A stretch of 64,000 nucleotides of DNA from Hymenobacter edaphi (GCF_003258365.1 NZ_QHKM01000001.1:1364001-1428000), one strand, 5' to 3'. Positions 1-9,636 are shown, numbered from the stretch's first letter. Numbers and translations are program-made. Notes: a model not told the origin generated them from the sequence alone.

Positions 1-1
1 G

Positions 2-673
2 TTGAGCATCACCGAGCTAATCGAGGTCAGCATCCGCACGCGCCTGATCTACACTCTGTCGCTGCAGCATTCGCCTTGGTGGTTTGAAGACCCTTCGTTG
101 TTCAACAGCCCCGACGAGCACGCCGATTTTCTGGCAGCTGTTGACCGCGAGTTGGAGCATTCGCACGAGGAGTTTATTCGAGATCATCGCCGCCGTTATG
201 GGGACGACGAGCGGCGCCCGCCGGCGTGGAAGACACTGGAAGTGGCCACGTTTGGCGCGCTGTCGCGGCTGTATGGTAACATCCGTCCGACCCTCGCTGG
301 TCGGGGCGACATTGCCGACTTCTTCCTGGTGCCGCGAGAGAACTACCTCTCAGGCTGGCTGCAAAGCATTAGCCAGGTACGCAACATCTGCGCCCACCAC
401 GCCCGGTTGTGGAACCGCACCATCACAGCCACACCCCGCCACATCAAACGGATTCAACGTCCCGAGTTGCGGTACAATCCGATCAGCGACTCGCAGCGGC
501 ACAAGCTTTATGCGGTGCTGTGCGTGATGAACTACCTGCTGTATACCATCGAACCAGCGTACTCGCTGCGCCGTCACTTGGTGGAGTTGTTTGCTGAGTT
601 CCCCGAAGTTGATACCGGCGCCATGGGTTTTCCAACGGATTGGCAGGAGCAGCCCTTATGGAAGAGCAGGTAG
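2..673 (+). CDS. Abi_2-family abortive-infection-like protein (5' partial)
   Basis: The reading frame is open to the left edge, so the N-terminus lies outside the window; the TTG at base 2 is probably internal. The visible 223 residues contain an R-N-I-C-A-H-H-A-R-L-W-N-R motif (about residues 127-139), the signature of the Abi_2 (AbiD/AbiF) family. The Arg-x4-His spacing resembles the HEPN RNase motif. Family members are associated with phage abortive infection, probably as RNases. No toxin-antitoxin partner is visible downstream, where a minus-strand recombinase follows after 28 bp. The family call rests on the motif and the overall helical character. Activity in phage defence is inference. 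Confidence 0.75.
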   Translation: MSITELIEVSIRTRLIYTLSLQHSPWWFEDPSLFNSPDEHADFLAAVDRELEHSHEEFIRDHRRRYGDDERRPPAWKTLEVATFGALSRLYGNIRPTLAGRGDIADFFLVPRENYLSGWLQSISQVRNICAHHARLWNRTITATPRHIKRIQRPELRYNPISDSQRHKLYAVLCVMNYLLYTIEPAYSLRRHLVELFAEFPEVDTGAMGFPTDWQEQPLWKSR

Positions 674-701
674 CATGAAGGGGTATGTGGCCAGTAGGGG
701 C

Positions 702-1397
702 TTATGCTGCTGCAGTACCAACTACTACTGCCGGCTGCTCGGAGTCCAGTGGTAGTAACAAGCGCATCACCGTGGTCTTGTGGAACGACTTGCCTTGGCG
801 CGTGCGGTAGCCGTGAGCGTTGAGTTCGGCCGCGATGGCGGCCAGTGTCAGGCCGTCCCGCCGCAGCAGCGTGGCCAGCCGGCGGGCCTGTTTATTGGGC
901 AACGCCTCCTGCGCGTTACGCTGCACCACGGCCCGGCCCAGCGCCCGCGACGCAGCCGTAAAGTTCTCGGGCTTGCCGAGGGTAAAGCCGCGCGCCTTCT
1001 TGGCCGATAGCCCGCGCTTGGTCGACTCGGAGATGTCCTTGGCCCCTTTTTGGGCGACGGCCGCCAGGATGTTGATGGTAAATTCGTCGGCGTTGGGAAT
1101 GTCGCAGGCCTTAAAGCGCACCCGCTCCTCCATCAGCTTGGAGGTGAAATACACGCTGCGCGCCAAGCGCGACATCTCCGCCACGAGCAGTGTCGCCCCG
1201 GCGGCCTTCGTCTCGGCAATAGCCTTGGCCATCTCCGGCCGGTTGTTCTTGCGGCCACTCTCCACTTCGATGTATTCGGCGACGATCCGGTCGCCCGGCT
1301 GCAGGAAACGGTGGGCAATCAGGCGCTGGCCTTCTAGGCCCAGGCCGCTCTGGCCCTGGCGCAGGGTCGAGGCCCGCAGGTAGAGAATGTAGTCCAT
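702..1397 (-). CDS. Serine recombinase, resolvase-like
   Basis: 231 residues. The N-terminal resolvase catalytic domain begins Y-L-R-A-S-T with the nucleophile at Ser10, and carries the motif E-M-S-R-L-A-R-S (about residues 74-81) that supplies catalytic arginines. The C-terminal part (about 165-215) has two helix-turn-helix-like stretches, the second resembling the Recombinase-family linker (A-A-E-L-N-A-H-G-Y-R-T-R). It would cut and rejoin DNA at a short site through a phosphoserine intermediate. It lies outside the Tn3-type end at 1705, so it is either a separate mobile gene or a remnant of another element. The ATG at 1395-1397 fits the start of the domain exactly. Confidence 0.85.
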   Translation of the reverse strand: MDYILYLRASTLRQGQSGLGLEGQRLIAHRFLQPGDRIVAEYIEVESGRKNNRPEMAKAIAETKAAGATLLVAEMSRLARSVYFTSKLMEERVRFKACDIPNADEFTINILAAVAQKGAKDISESTKRGLSAKKARGFTLGKPENFTAASRALGRAVVQRNAQEALPNKQARRLATLLRRDGLTLAAIAAELNAHGYRTRQGKSFHKTTVMRLLLPLDSEQPAVVVGTAAA

Positions 1398-1704
1398 TAT
1401 ATAAGGAGTCGACCCTGTAAACAGGCCCGTTGAATACCCAAGTTACATCCTAAAGACGACCGTTCTTAACTTGTAACCAGAGGTGCAAACGAACTCTGGT
1501 GCCTGCCAAGCTGACGTAGTGATGGGTGAGGTTAGGGCGTGAAGCCCAATGGCTAACTACTCTCGCCGTCCCCATTGGTGCCAATACCCATGATTTCCTC
1601 TTTCCCTTTGCATCCGGTTTGGCAATCCAAACTACTCTGTTACATTTATGTGAATATTTTCCAATAAAGTAGGAATGTGGTCTGATAGTGAAACCACCAA
1701 TGAT
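1398..1704. other. Intergenic region between recombinase gene and Tn3-type end
   Basis: No gene is visible. The stretch is AT-richer than its surroundings. It carries a loose inverted similarity between AAGTTACATCC (near 1440) and AACTTGTAACC (near 1470), which could be a recombination or crossover site for the adjacent recombinase; this is speculative. Nothing else could be supported. Confidence 0.4.
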
Positions 1705-1742
1705 GGGGTTCTTCTTCCAACGGGGCGGATTTACACGCTAAG
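1705..1742 (+). repeat. 38-bp Tn3-type terminal inverted repeat (left end)
   Basis: Starts GGGGTTC and ends ACACGCTAAG, the usual outer and inner parts of Tn3-family ends, and is exactly 38 bp long. It lies 26 bp beyond the stop codon of the transposase gene, the usual place for the tnpA-side end. The sequence just inside (GAATTCG) resembles that inside the two ends at 9599 and 14294. No matching right end was found by eye. Confidence 0.75.
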
Positions 1743-1768
1743 GAATTCGCCCGCTCTAGCCAAGGCTC

Positions 1769-4739
1769 TTACGGCCGGCGTAAGGGCCGGCGGTGCTGCG
1801 GGTCCACCTGGGCCGCATTCTCGAAGGAGTACTTGCCCAGCCGGTTGATGTGCTCGTAGCGGCTGGGCGAGAGGTACTCGAAATGAGTTTCGTCCACCGG
1901 GTAGCCCTCCGCTTGCAGCTGTTGCAGGGCCTCCTGCATGTAGACCGTGTTCCAGAGCACAACGCAGTTGGTGAGCAAGGTCAGGCAGCGGGCGGCCTCC
2001 GCCTGCTCTTCCTGCTGTTTGCGCCGGATCACGCCCTCGCTGCCGAACCAAAGCCAGGCCCGCAAAGCGTGCAACTCCTCGCCCTTGTTGAGTTGGGCAT
2101 GAATGCGCCGCCGCAGCGGCTGGCTTTGCAGGTAGCGCAAAATGAAGTTGGTCTTGATGAGTTGGCCGTAAGCCTGCAGCACGTAGGTCAGGTGGTTTTG
2201 CCGGGGGTACGCCTGCAGCTTGCGGATGAAGAGCGAGGCCGTCACCCGGCCGGACTTGATCGAGCCGGCCAACCGCAGCAGCTCGTCCCAGTGCCGGCGG
2301 ATGTAGTCCGGGTTAAGCGTGCCCGTGAACTTGAGGTCGGGATAGGTCCAGTCCTCGCCCCGGATTTTGTACAGCTTCTGGTCCGCCAGGTCGCGCATGC
2401 GGGGGCAGAAATACAGCCCCAGCAAATCAAACAGCGCGAAAATGATGTCCGAGTAGCCTGCTGTGTCGGTCGTGTGCTCGACGATGGCCAATTCCGTTTG
2501 GTTGTCGACGATTTCATCGAGCACGATGGTGGCGTCGCGCAAGGTGGCCGGCACGACCTTGCTGCCGTACTGCGCATATTGATCCGAGGAGTGCGTCTGC
2601 ATGGTCACGCCCCGGCCCGTGCCGAAGTAGGTGGGCAGGGACCGGGCGTTGCGCACCTTGCCGCTGACGGCGAAGCGCTGCCCGTCCGAGGAGGAAAACG
2701 TGCCCCTGCCCCAGTACGCAGCCAGCCACTGCCGGTGGTGCTCGTTGACCAGGAGCGTATTGGCCGCTTTGAGCGTGTCGTCGCGCAGGTAATTGGCGGC
2801 CGTCCACCACAGCGACTGGTAGGGCAGCCCGGTGCTGCGGGCCATGTCGGTGAGCGGAATGTTGCAGCCCAGCGCGAGCACCCCGGCCAGCAGGCGCGTG
2901 TCGTGCCCGTCGCCGCGCGGGGCGTGTTCCAGCCCGGGCAGCTGGTCGGGGAAGCCCAGCCAGCCGTTGACCTCGACCAGGATGTCGGTCAAATCCACCA
3001 CGGGCAGCCGGCGGCTGATTTCCTGCTGCAGGGCCTGGGCCCCGGCCGGCACCTCTTCCGCGCTGACCCGGCCCACGACCAGTTCCCCGTCCTCCAGGCG
3101 CACGTCGCCCCCGGCTTCCAGCAGTTGTTGCATCGGGGCCAGCAACTCCTGTAATTCCTGCAGGCGCTGCGTGAGGCGGTCGGTGGTCACCGGCGGCAGG
3201 TTCAACTGCGCGCATAGCTCCCCTTTTACCTGCTGCCATTCGAAGGGACCAATCAAATAGCTGCTCAGGATCGGCATATTGATGCGACGGGGCCACGTAC
3301 ACGTCGCCCGAGCGCAGCCGGTCGCGCAGGGTGGAGAGCACGCACAGCTCGTAGGCGTGGCGCACGTCCGGTTCCGGGCTGTCTTCCGCCACGACCAACT
3401 TGCGCCAGGTCGGTTTGAGAAAGCCCGTGGGCAGGGCCGCCGGCAATTTGCGGCGCCGGCCGGCCTGCAGGTCCGCGACCAGTTCCAACGCGGCCGGGAA
3501 GTCGTCGCCGGTAAAGCCGTGCCGGAAGTCCATCTGCGCCAGCAGCCGGGGCGTGAATTGCTTGAACAGGCTGTAGCGCTTGGCCAGGAACGTGAGGTGC
3601 GAATGGCGCGTCGGGTACAGCATGGTTTGCACGGCCTCCCAGGCCAGCACCAGCTGCTCGCGGGGAATGCGGGCAAACACGCTGGGGCGTACCTGCCCGG
3701 CCGGCGTCTGGTCCTCGTCCAAGACGATTGCCACGGCCTGGGCCAGCGTGCGCAGGGCCGTATCTTTGGCGGCGGCAATTTGCTGCTGGTACTGGTCGTG
3801 GGCACGGCGGGCTTTGGCCAGGCTGTGTTCCCAGTAAGCATCGAACAGGCCCAGCACCTCATCGGTCAGCGTCAGGTAACTCTCGCGCAGGAAGGCCACC
3901 AGCAGCGGGTAGCGTTTGGCTACGGGCAGGCGCTCGAGGTGGCGGTTGGAGCGGTTGCGGGCCAGCAACGCCAAGCGTTTCTGCCGGTTCGGGTGCAGGC
4001 TGCGCACGTCCCAGTCCGGCACGCCCAGTTCGCTCAGGTAGCGGAGTTTGTCCAGGGCCGTGGTGATGGCAGCCGGATTGCCGGCCGTGGCGGTCTGCAC
4101 CAGCCAGCGGTGGCGGGTGATGCGCAGCGCCTCGTCCGGCACCAGCAACTGATCCAACTGCCGGCACACGTTTTCGCTCAGCAGCGGGGCCAACCGGCGG
4201 TAGGTTTCCTGGTGGGCCAGTTCGCTCAGGCTGCCGACCAGCCGCTCCAGTGTGCCGATGGCCGGGCGCACGATTTTCGCCTGCTGCAGGCGCAAGCAGG
4301 TCATGGCAAGCAGCCCCCGCTCGTCGTCGTGCTCCAGGGCCCGTTCCACCAGCCACGGTTCCAGCCACGCCAGGTCCAGCGGCTCCCACTTGCGAAAGCC
4401 CAGGTGCTTGAGCACCGCCAGAAAATGCTCGCTGCGGGTTTGCTGCCGGCGGCCGTACGCGCTCAGTTCCGGCGAGACCTCCTGCAACTGAGCGGCGACG
4501 AACGGCGGCACGTCGGGCGGCAGTTGCTCCCACCAGGTGTCGGGCAGAAAGCCCATCAGCCGCAACAGCCCCAGCTGCACCGCCACCCCCAGCCGGTTAG
4601 CCGCGCCGCGAAAGGCGGCGAGGAACAACCGGTCGGCCTCGGTGAGGTGGAAGTGTTGCCGCAGGTCGGCTTCGAGCAGGGCCGCGGGCACGGTCTGGTA
4701 GCGCGCCCGTTCCGGGGCGGAGAGGAAGTCGAGCGGCAT
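1769..4739 (-). pseudogene. tnpA: Tn3-family transposase, frameshifted
   Basis: Encodes a nearly full-length Tn3-family DDE transposase of about 990 residues split over two frames. The 5' part (ATG at 4737-4739) carries the N-terminal DUF4158 DNA-binding region and ends normally at V-Y-V-A-P-S-H-Q-Y-A-D-P-E. The expected continuation S-Y-L-I-G-P-F-E-W is in the next frame, with the junction at about 3262-3267; one extra C explains it. The 3' part has the core H-T-T-D-T-A-G-Y-S-D with a catalytic Asp, and the typical C-terminal W-N-T-V-Y and H-I-N-R-L-G-K-Y-S-F motifs. It would cut element ends and give cointegrates. A GTG at 4773-4775 is a less likely start. A sequencing error is possible; otherwise the gene is dead. 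Confidence 0.9.
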
Positions 4740-4842
4740 GGGCGGCGGCCTATCGAAAAGGGTGTCCAAACGCACCCCGGTTTTTCGGGGTGTCCGGACC
4801 GATTTTACGCCTGAAAAAGTAGCTTTACAAAGGAGTTCCTTT
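4740..4842. promoter_or_regulatory. Probable res/promoter region between tnpA and tnpR
   Basis: The gap between divergent transposase and resolvase genes is where Tn3-family elements keep res and both promoters. It contains a direct repeat of GGGTGTCC (4760-4767 and 4788-4795) and a perfect 7-bp stem CACCCCG/CGGGGTG (4773-4779 and 4786-4792). Assignment as res is inferred from position; the subsites were not resolved. Confidence 0.5.
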
Positions 4843-4857
4843 TTGATAACCCTACCG

Positions 4858-5502
4858 ATGCCTCTGAACCCGATTGCCCCGCCTCCGCGTGTGGCCCTCT
4901 ACGCCCGCGTCTCCACCCTCGACAAAGGACAGGACCCGGAGACGCAGCTGCAACCCTTGCGCGAGTACGCCCAGCGGCGGGGCTTTGCCGTGGTCGAGGA
5001 ATACGTCGACCAAGCCTCGGGCACCAGCGAGGAACGGACCCAGTACAAACGGATGATGGCCGCCGCCAAGAAACGGCAGCTCGACGCGGTGCTGGTCTGG
5101 CGCTACGACCGCTTCGCCCGCTCCACCCAGGCCTTGGTCAACGCCCTGAAGGAGTTCCAGAGCCTGGGCGTAGACTTCATCTCCTACCAGGAACACATCG
5201 ACACGACCACGCCCATGGGCGAGTTGGTGTTCCACGTCATGGCTTCGCTGGCCCAGTTCGAGAGCGCGCTCATCAGCCAGCGCGTGCGCGCCGGCATGGC
5301 GCGGGCCAAGGCCCAGGGCAAACCCATTTCCCGGCCCGCGCTGCCGCTGCGCCAGCAGCGGGAAATTGCCCGCTTGCACGCGCAAGGCCTGTCGATGAAC
5401 CAGATCAGCAAACAGGCCGCCATTGCCTACGGCACCGTGTACAAATACGTGCAGCTGCTCAAGGCCGAAGCACGGGCCCAGGAGGCATGCCGGGGCTCGT
5501 GA
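4858..5502 (+). CDS. tnpR: Serine resolvase of the Tn3-type element
   Basis: 214 residues from the ATG at 4858. The N-terminal domain reads V-A-L-Y-A-R-V-S-T with the nucleophile at Ser19, followed by W-R-Y-D-R-F-A-R-S with catalytic arginines and the E-helix (A-S-L-A-Q-F-E-S) typical of resolvase dimers. A short C-terminal helix-turn-helix (about 165-200) would bind res. It is divergent from the transposase gene, the standard Tn3 arrangement, and would resolve cointegrates. An in-frame TTG at 4843 lies 7 bp after AGGAG (4831-4835) and is a possible alternative start adding five residues. Family call is secure; link to this element is by position. Confidence 0.88.
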   Translation: MPLNPIAPPPRVALYARVSTLDKGQDPETQLQPLREYAQRRGFAVVEEYVDQASGTSEERTQYKRMMAAAKKRQLDAVLVWRYDRFARSTQALVNALKEFQSLGVDFISYQEHIDTTTPMGELVFHVMASLAQFESALISQRVRAGMARAKAQGKPISRPALPLRQQREIARLHAQGLSMNQISKQAAIAYGTVYKYVQLLKAEARAQEACRGS

Positions 5503-5640
5503 ATGCCAAGGAATTACATCTATATTTGCTCGCCTCGCCCTTCCCGTCCTACCACTCCTTATTGCCAGCTGCCCTGCGTACCGCTCCCCGAGCCGGAGTG
5601 CGCCGGCTGCTGGCATTTGTATTTCACCACGTCCCTTACC

Positions 5641-6189
5641 ATGAACCGCCTATATCTCTACGCGGCTTTGCTGCTGCTCACCCAATGTTCCAAGTGCAAA
5701 GACGACCCGCAGCCCAAGAATCCAGAGGACGCATTGCCCGCCGCCACGCAGGAAGGCAAGAACACCTTCGGCTGCCTCGTCAACGGGCAGGCTTGGACGC
5801 CCAAAGGCAGCCTAGGCGGCGTGCCCAACTTCTACGTCAGCTACGACCCCACCTACGCAGGGGGCACCATCGACATCCGTGCCTACCGTTTGCCTAACTC
5901 CGACGATAGTCGTAGGCAGCGCATTACCCTAGGTGGAGGTGATATAAGCCATGTAGGCACTTATGCCTTGGTTGTATCAGACGCAAGAGGCGCCTCTTTC
6001 TACGACGATTTCCGCCCCAGTAGCTGCCAAGAATACCGAAGCGCCGACCCTTTGGTGCATTGCCAGGGCACGCTGACGCTGACGCGCTTGGACGCGGCGG
6101 TGGCTTCGGGCACGTTCGAGTTCGTGCTGGCCAAGCCGGGCTGCGATACGATCAAGGTCACGCAGGGGCGCTTCGACCGCAAGCTCTGA
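5641..6189 (+). CDS. Lipoprotein of unknown function (DUF6252-like)
   Basis: 182 residues starting M-N-R-L-Y-L-Y-A-A-L-L-L-L-T-Q-C, a short lipoprotein signal with Cys16 as the probable lipidated residue. The body begins F-G-C-L-V-N-G-Q-A-W-T-P, resembling DUF6252-type Bacteroidota lipoproteins, and ends G-C-D-T-I-K-V-T-Q-G-R-F-D. It would be periplasm-facing or surface-exposed on a membrane. No function is recognised. A TATATTTG at 5521-5528 could be the -7 box of a promoter. It lies 34 bp before the secreted hydrolase gene on the same strand and may be co-transcribed with it. An upstream in-frame ATG at 5503 would bury the signal peptide and is rejected. Confidence 0.72.
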   Translation: MNRLYLYAALLLLTQCSKCKDDPQPKNPEDALPAATQEGKNTFGCLVNGQAWTPKGSLGGVPNFYVSYDPTYAGGTIDIRAYRLPNSDDSRRQRITLGGGDISHVGTYALVVSDARGASFYDDFRPSSCQEYRSADPLVHCQGTLTLTRLDAAVASGTFEFVLAKPGCDTIKVTQGRFDRKL

Positions 6190-6223
6190 CCCTTCTTTTT
6201 TCATCCCGACTCCTTCGTCGCGT

Positions 6224-9139
6224 ATGCGCAAAATCTACCTGTGTGTAGCCCTGCTCTGGCTGGGCCTTACTTCTGCGTGGGCCACCACCCCGCCCGACTC
6301 CTTGAGGCTGCGGCTAGATTACCTCTTCGCCCCGCTCGACAAAAGCCAGGTGCCCACCGGCTGCCTGGCCGAGTACGCCACGCCGCTGCTCACGCTCGCG
6401 CCCTTCGCCGGCGCGCTCACCGACAGCAGCCTGACCAACGCGCAGGCCTGGCGCATGCTCTACGCCACCTGGGGCAGCAGCCGCCTGGCGGGCAGCAGCG
6501 CCCTGCCCGGCCTGGAGGACGTCGACACCCGCTGGGACGCGGCCCAAACCGCTGCGCCTGCTAGCATCCCGGTGGCCGTGCAGCGCCTGGACTACGCTAC
6601 GTTGCGGCCCGACGCGCTGACGGCCGGTCTGCTCACGGTGCAGAACGAGCAGTTCCACGACGTGGCCGGCCGTTCGCAAAGCCCCTACCTGCGCCGCACC
6701 CTCTTCGCCGCTGCCCCCCTGCGCAGCTACGACCGCGACGGCGTCCTCTCGCTGATTTTCCCCAGCAACCTGCACCTGCGCACCAGCGGCTACCCCACCG
6801 CCCTGCAGGTGGATTTCGGCGACGGCAACGGCTACGTGCCGGCGGCCCGGGACCAGCCCATCGAAGCCTCCTACACCACCGAGGGGGCCAAGCGCATCAA
6901 AGTGCGCGTGACCTACAGCAGCAGCGCGCCGCCCATGCCGGGCAGCATCCGGGTCGCGGCAGCAGCCCCGCAACCCACTTTTACGGTGCTGGAAAGCTGG
7001 TTCGACGTGCAACTCAACGGCATCGGCTGCGCCGGCTGCCGCTACGACTTGCGCGGTGATTCCGTCCTCTTTTCCCCTACCATCGACCGGCACGAAGGCG
7101 CCATCGCCTTCATTCGCTACGGCGGTAACCATACGCCAAACGCCCGGCCCATCCAGCTGGTCAAGCCGCTGATTGTGGTGGAAGGTTACGATGTATCCGG
7201 CATTGCCTCGAAATTCCCGAACCTTTCCATTCGGGACTTTTTGGATGATATAGATAACGATGGCCCTTTCAACCTTCGCAATGCGCTGGACAACGGCGCA
7301 CTGGGCACCATCGGCAACTACGACATCGTCTACATCGATTTTTTGGATGGCACGGACGACATCCGCCGCAACGCGGCGGCGTTTGAGAAAGTCGTGCGCT
7401 GGGTGAATCAGCACAAAGTGCCCGCTACGCCGGGCGGGCCGCTGGAGCCGAACGTGGTGCTGGGCATCTCCATGGGCGGGCTGGTGGCCCGCTACGGCCT
7501 GGCCGAAATGACCAAGCGCGGCAACGACGATCCGCAGACGCGCCAGTTCGTGACCTGGGACAGCCCCCACCGCGGGGCCAACACCCCCCTGGGGGTACAG
7601 TCCTTTACCCGCGCCATGAATCATTTCCTGACGGCTTACACCATTGCCGGGCCGGCCGGCGGCATCGCCCTGAGTATTGTGTTTCCGCAGATTCGCCAGC
7701 TCAAAGACGTGCTGGAAGCGCCCCTGTCGCGGCAGCTGCTGCTGCAGTACGCCACCAACGCCAACGGCGGCTACGCGACCAACACCTTCCTCGACGGGGA
7801 GTACCGCTCGATGATTACCTTCGGCCCCGGCGACCCGGTGCCCGGCTACACCTTCAAGGCGGCCAGCCTCGGCTCGCAATGCGGCACCGACAACGGCTTG
7901 CAGTCCTACCACGAATTGGCCCGGCTGGAAAGCGGGATGTTTCTGACCCCGCTGCCCAGCATCGGCCGCAGCGACCTGCGCGTGCAGGCCATCATCAATT
8001 CGGTGCCGAACTTTGGGGGCGCCCAGCGCATTTCGCTGCTCAAGCTATACGCCAAGTACCGCATCCTTGGCGTCAGTGTACAGGCCAACCTGTTCCGCGA
8101 AGCCGCCGACTCGCCGCCCAACGTGCGCGACTGGGACCGGGTGCCGGGTGGCCTCTACAACGTAGCTGGTTATGCTGGAATTGAGCCAACCGCTCCTGAT
8201 CCATTCAACTGGCGTAACCTGTTTGGGTTCGATTTGCGTCTGGACGCCGTCGACGCGTTCTGCTTCGTGCCCACCTTCAGCGCGCTGGACGTGCCGGAGC
8301 AGACCAACGCCAGCATCTTCGGCGTCTATGCCAACGGCGGTTCTTCCGCCCGCCGCCCGCTGGCCGAGCGGTTTATCGCCCAAGGGCCCTTGGGGGGACG
8401 TTTTAACCAGTTTCACCCCACCTTCAACGCCCGCAACAGCGAGTGGCTGTTCCGGGAAATCCAGAACCTGGGGCCGGCCGGCAACTTCTGCACCCTCGAC
8501 TGCAACCCCTTCCCGGACCTGCGCATCGCCGGCGACGAGCTGATCTGCGCCAGCGGCCCGAACAGCGCGGGGCACTACACCATTGCCAACCTGCCGGCCG
8601 GGGCCACCGTGAACTGGTACGTCGACCCGCCCGGCGCGCTGACGCCCACCGGCCCCAGTACCGGGCCCGCGTTTGACGTGCAGTACGCCGGCCCCAGCGC
8701 CGCCGATGTCACCATCCGCGCGAACGTTGGGTTCTGCGGCACGCCGCTGGCTTTCCCCGTGGCCATCGGCCAGGGCCGCCTCGACATCGAGCCGATGGCG
8801 GACCCGGTGTGCGCCGGCGACAAAATCATTGCGGACGCGCGCACGGTGGGTGTCGGTTCCACCGCCCGCTATACCTGGAAGGTGGACGGGGTGGTCCGGG
8901 GGGCGCTGACCGGCAGCCACTTTGTGCACCAGCTCTACGACCTGAACGCCACCGGCTCGGTGCTGGTGGAGGTGAGCGTGGCCGATGACTGCGGTGGCCT
9001 CCTCACGGCCCAGCGCTACGTGCAGTTCGCGCCCTGCCCCGGGCCCACGGCCGGCCGTTACGCCGTCTACCCCAATCCCGCCGCCGACGACGTGACCGTG
9101 GAGGAAAGCCAGCAGGCCGCCTTCCAGGCCACCCTCTAG
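6224..9139 (+). CDS. Secreted alpha/beta-hydrolase (lipase-like), cut before its T9SS sorting domain
   Basis: 971 residues. The first 20 form a signal peptide ending S-A-W-A. About residues 310-470 form an alpha/beta-hydrolase region with L-G-I-S-M-G-G-L (nucleophile elbow GxSxG, Ser near 415) and a following W-D-S-P-H-R-G-A motif as in triacylglycerol lipases. About residues 770-940 look like immunoglobulin or PKD-like beta domains. The protein then enters a T9SS sorting domain (Y-A-V-Y-P-N-P-A) and stops at TAG 9137-9139. The same frame runs on to TAA 9284-9286 and encodes the rest of that domain. The present product could reach the periplasm but should fail outer-membrane export. Substrate unknown; lipid or ester hydrolysis is inferred. 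Confidence 0.8.
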   Translation: MRKIYLCVALLWLGLTSAWATTPPDSLRLRLDYLFAPLDKSQVPTGCLAEYATPLLTLAPFAGALTDSSLTNAQAWRMLYATWGSSRLAGSSALPGLEDVDTRWDAAQTAAPASIPVAVQRLDYATLRPDALTAGLLTVQNEQFHDVAGRSQSPYLRRTLFAAAPLRSYDRDGVLSLIFPSNLHLRTSGYPTALQVDFGDGNGYVPAARDQPIEASYTTEGAKRIKVRVTYSSSAPPMPGSIRVAAAAPQPTFTVLESWFDVQLNGIGCAGCRYDLRGDSVLFSPTIDRHEGAIAFIRYGGNHTPNARPIQLVKPLIVVEGYDVSGIASKFPNLSIRDFLDDIDNDGPFNLRNALDNGALGTIGNYDIVYIDFLDGTDDIRRNAAAFEKVVRWVNQHKVPATPGGPLEPNVVLGISMGGLVARYGLAEMTKRGNDDPQTRQFVTWDSPHRGANTPLGVQSFTRAMNHFLTAYTIAGPAGGIALSIVFPQIRQLKDVLEAPLSRQLLLQYATNANGGYATNTFLDGEYRSMITFGPGDPVPGYTFKAASLGSQCGTDNGLQSYHELARLESGMFLTPLPSIGRSDLRVQAIINSVPNFGGAQRISLLKLYAKYRILGVSVQANLFREAADSPPNVRDWDRVPGGLYNVAGYAGIEPTAPDPFNWRNLFGFDLRLDAVDAFCFVPTFSALDVPEQTNASIFGVYANGGSSARRPLAERFIAQGPLGGRFNQFHPTFNARNSEWLFREIQNLGPAGNFCTLDCNPFPDLRIAGDELICASGPNSAGHYTIANLPAGATVNWYVDPPGALTPTGPSTGPAFDVQYAGPSAADVTIRANVGFCGTPLAFPVAIGQGRLDIEPMADPVCAGDKIIADARTVGVGSTARYTWKVDGVVRGALTGSHFVHQLYDLNATGSVLVEVSVADDCGGLLTAQRYVQFAPCPGPTAGRYAVYPNPAADDVTVEESQQAAFQATL

Positions 9140-9286
9140 GACGCGCAGGGCCAGCCCCGCCGCCAGCACAGCGCCCCGCAGGGCCGCCTGCGCCTCGACA
9201 CGCGCACGCTGCCCGCCGGCCTCTACCACCTGCAGCTGCGCCGCGGCCAGCAGGTGGAACACCGCCAGATTCAGGTCACGCACTAA
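9140..9286 (+). pseudogene. Severed C-terminal part of a T9SS type A sorting domain
   Basis: In frame with the hydrolase gene after its TAG. Encodes about 48 residues including D-A-Q-G-Q-P-R-R-Q and ending L-P-A-G-L-Y-H-L-Q-L followed by Q-I-Q-V-T-H, the typical end of a type A sorting domain. One base change in CTC-TAG-GAC restores a 1020-residue product. Sequence decay is otherwise absent, so the stop is recent or a sequencing error. Confidence 0.75.
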
Positions 9287-9319
9287 TGCGCAAAGGAAAC
9301 GATCTGTTTGGCATACCCC

Positions 9320-9351
9320 AAGCCCGTCCCTCTCTGAGGGACGGGCTTTTT
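9320..9351 (+). terminator. Rho-independent terminator
   Basis: A perfect 13-bp stem (AAGCCCGTCCCTC with GAGGGACGGGCTT) with a 3-base loop is followed by T residues, 34 bp after the original stop codon of the hydrolase gene. Confidence 0.88.
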
Positions 9352-9598
9352 CGTGATGACTCCAGGTGCAGCAACCCACTAGGCATCGCTGGTCCACAGG
9401 TTATTCCAATGTGTTGTGCAGACCGGCTTGCCGGAGCAGCAAATGAGTCTGGCCCCGCACGGTTACGGCGGCGTGGTCTCCGGTCCGTTTGCGTTGATGG
9501 GCTACCGCTTCAGCCGCCGCTTGGCAGGCTAGCGCTTCTAGCGCCTGCAGAAGAGAACGATTGCGGCCCGCCCAATGAGCGAAGGCGCCGTATTGTCA

Positions 9599-9636
9599 GG
9601 GGTTCCACTAGAGTAGGAACGAAAACCGACGCTAAG
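9599..9636 (+). repeat. 38-bp Tn3-type terminal inverted repeat (left)
   Basis: Starts GGGGTTCCACTAGAG and ends CCGACGCTAAG. It matches the reverse complement of 14257-14294 at 37 of 38 positions; the sequence inside it (CAATTCGG) also resembles the other ends. Confidence 0.88.

Noticed and set aside
3262-3267. Programmed frameshift in tnpA
   Set aside because: No slippery heptamer is present, and Tn3 transposases are not known to use frameshifting.
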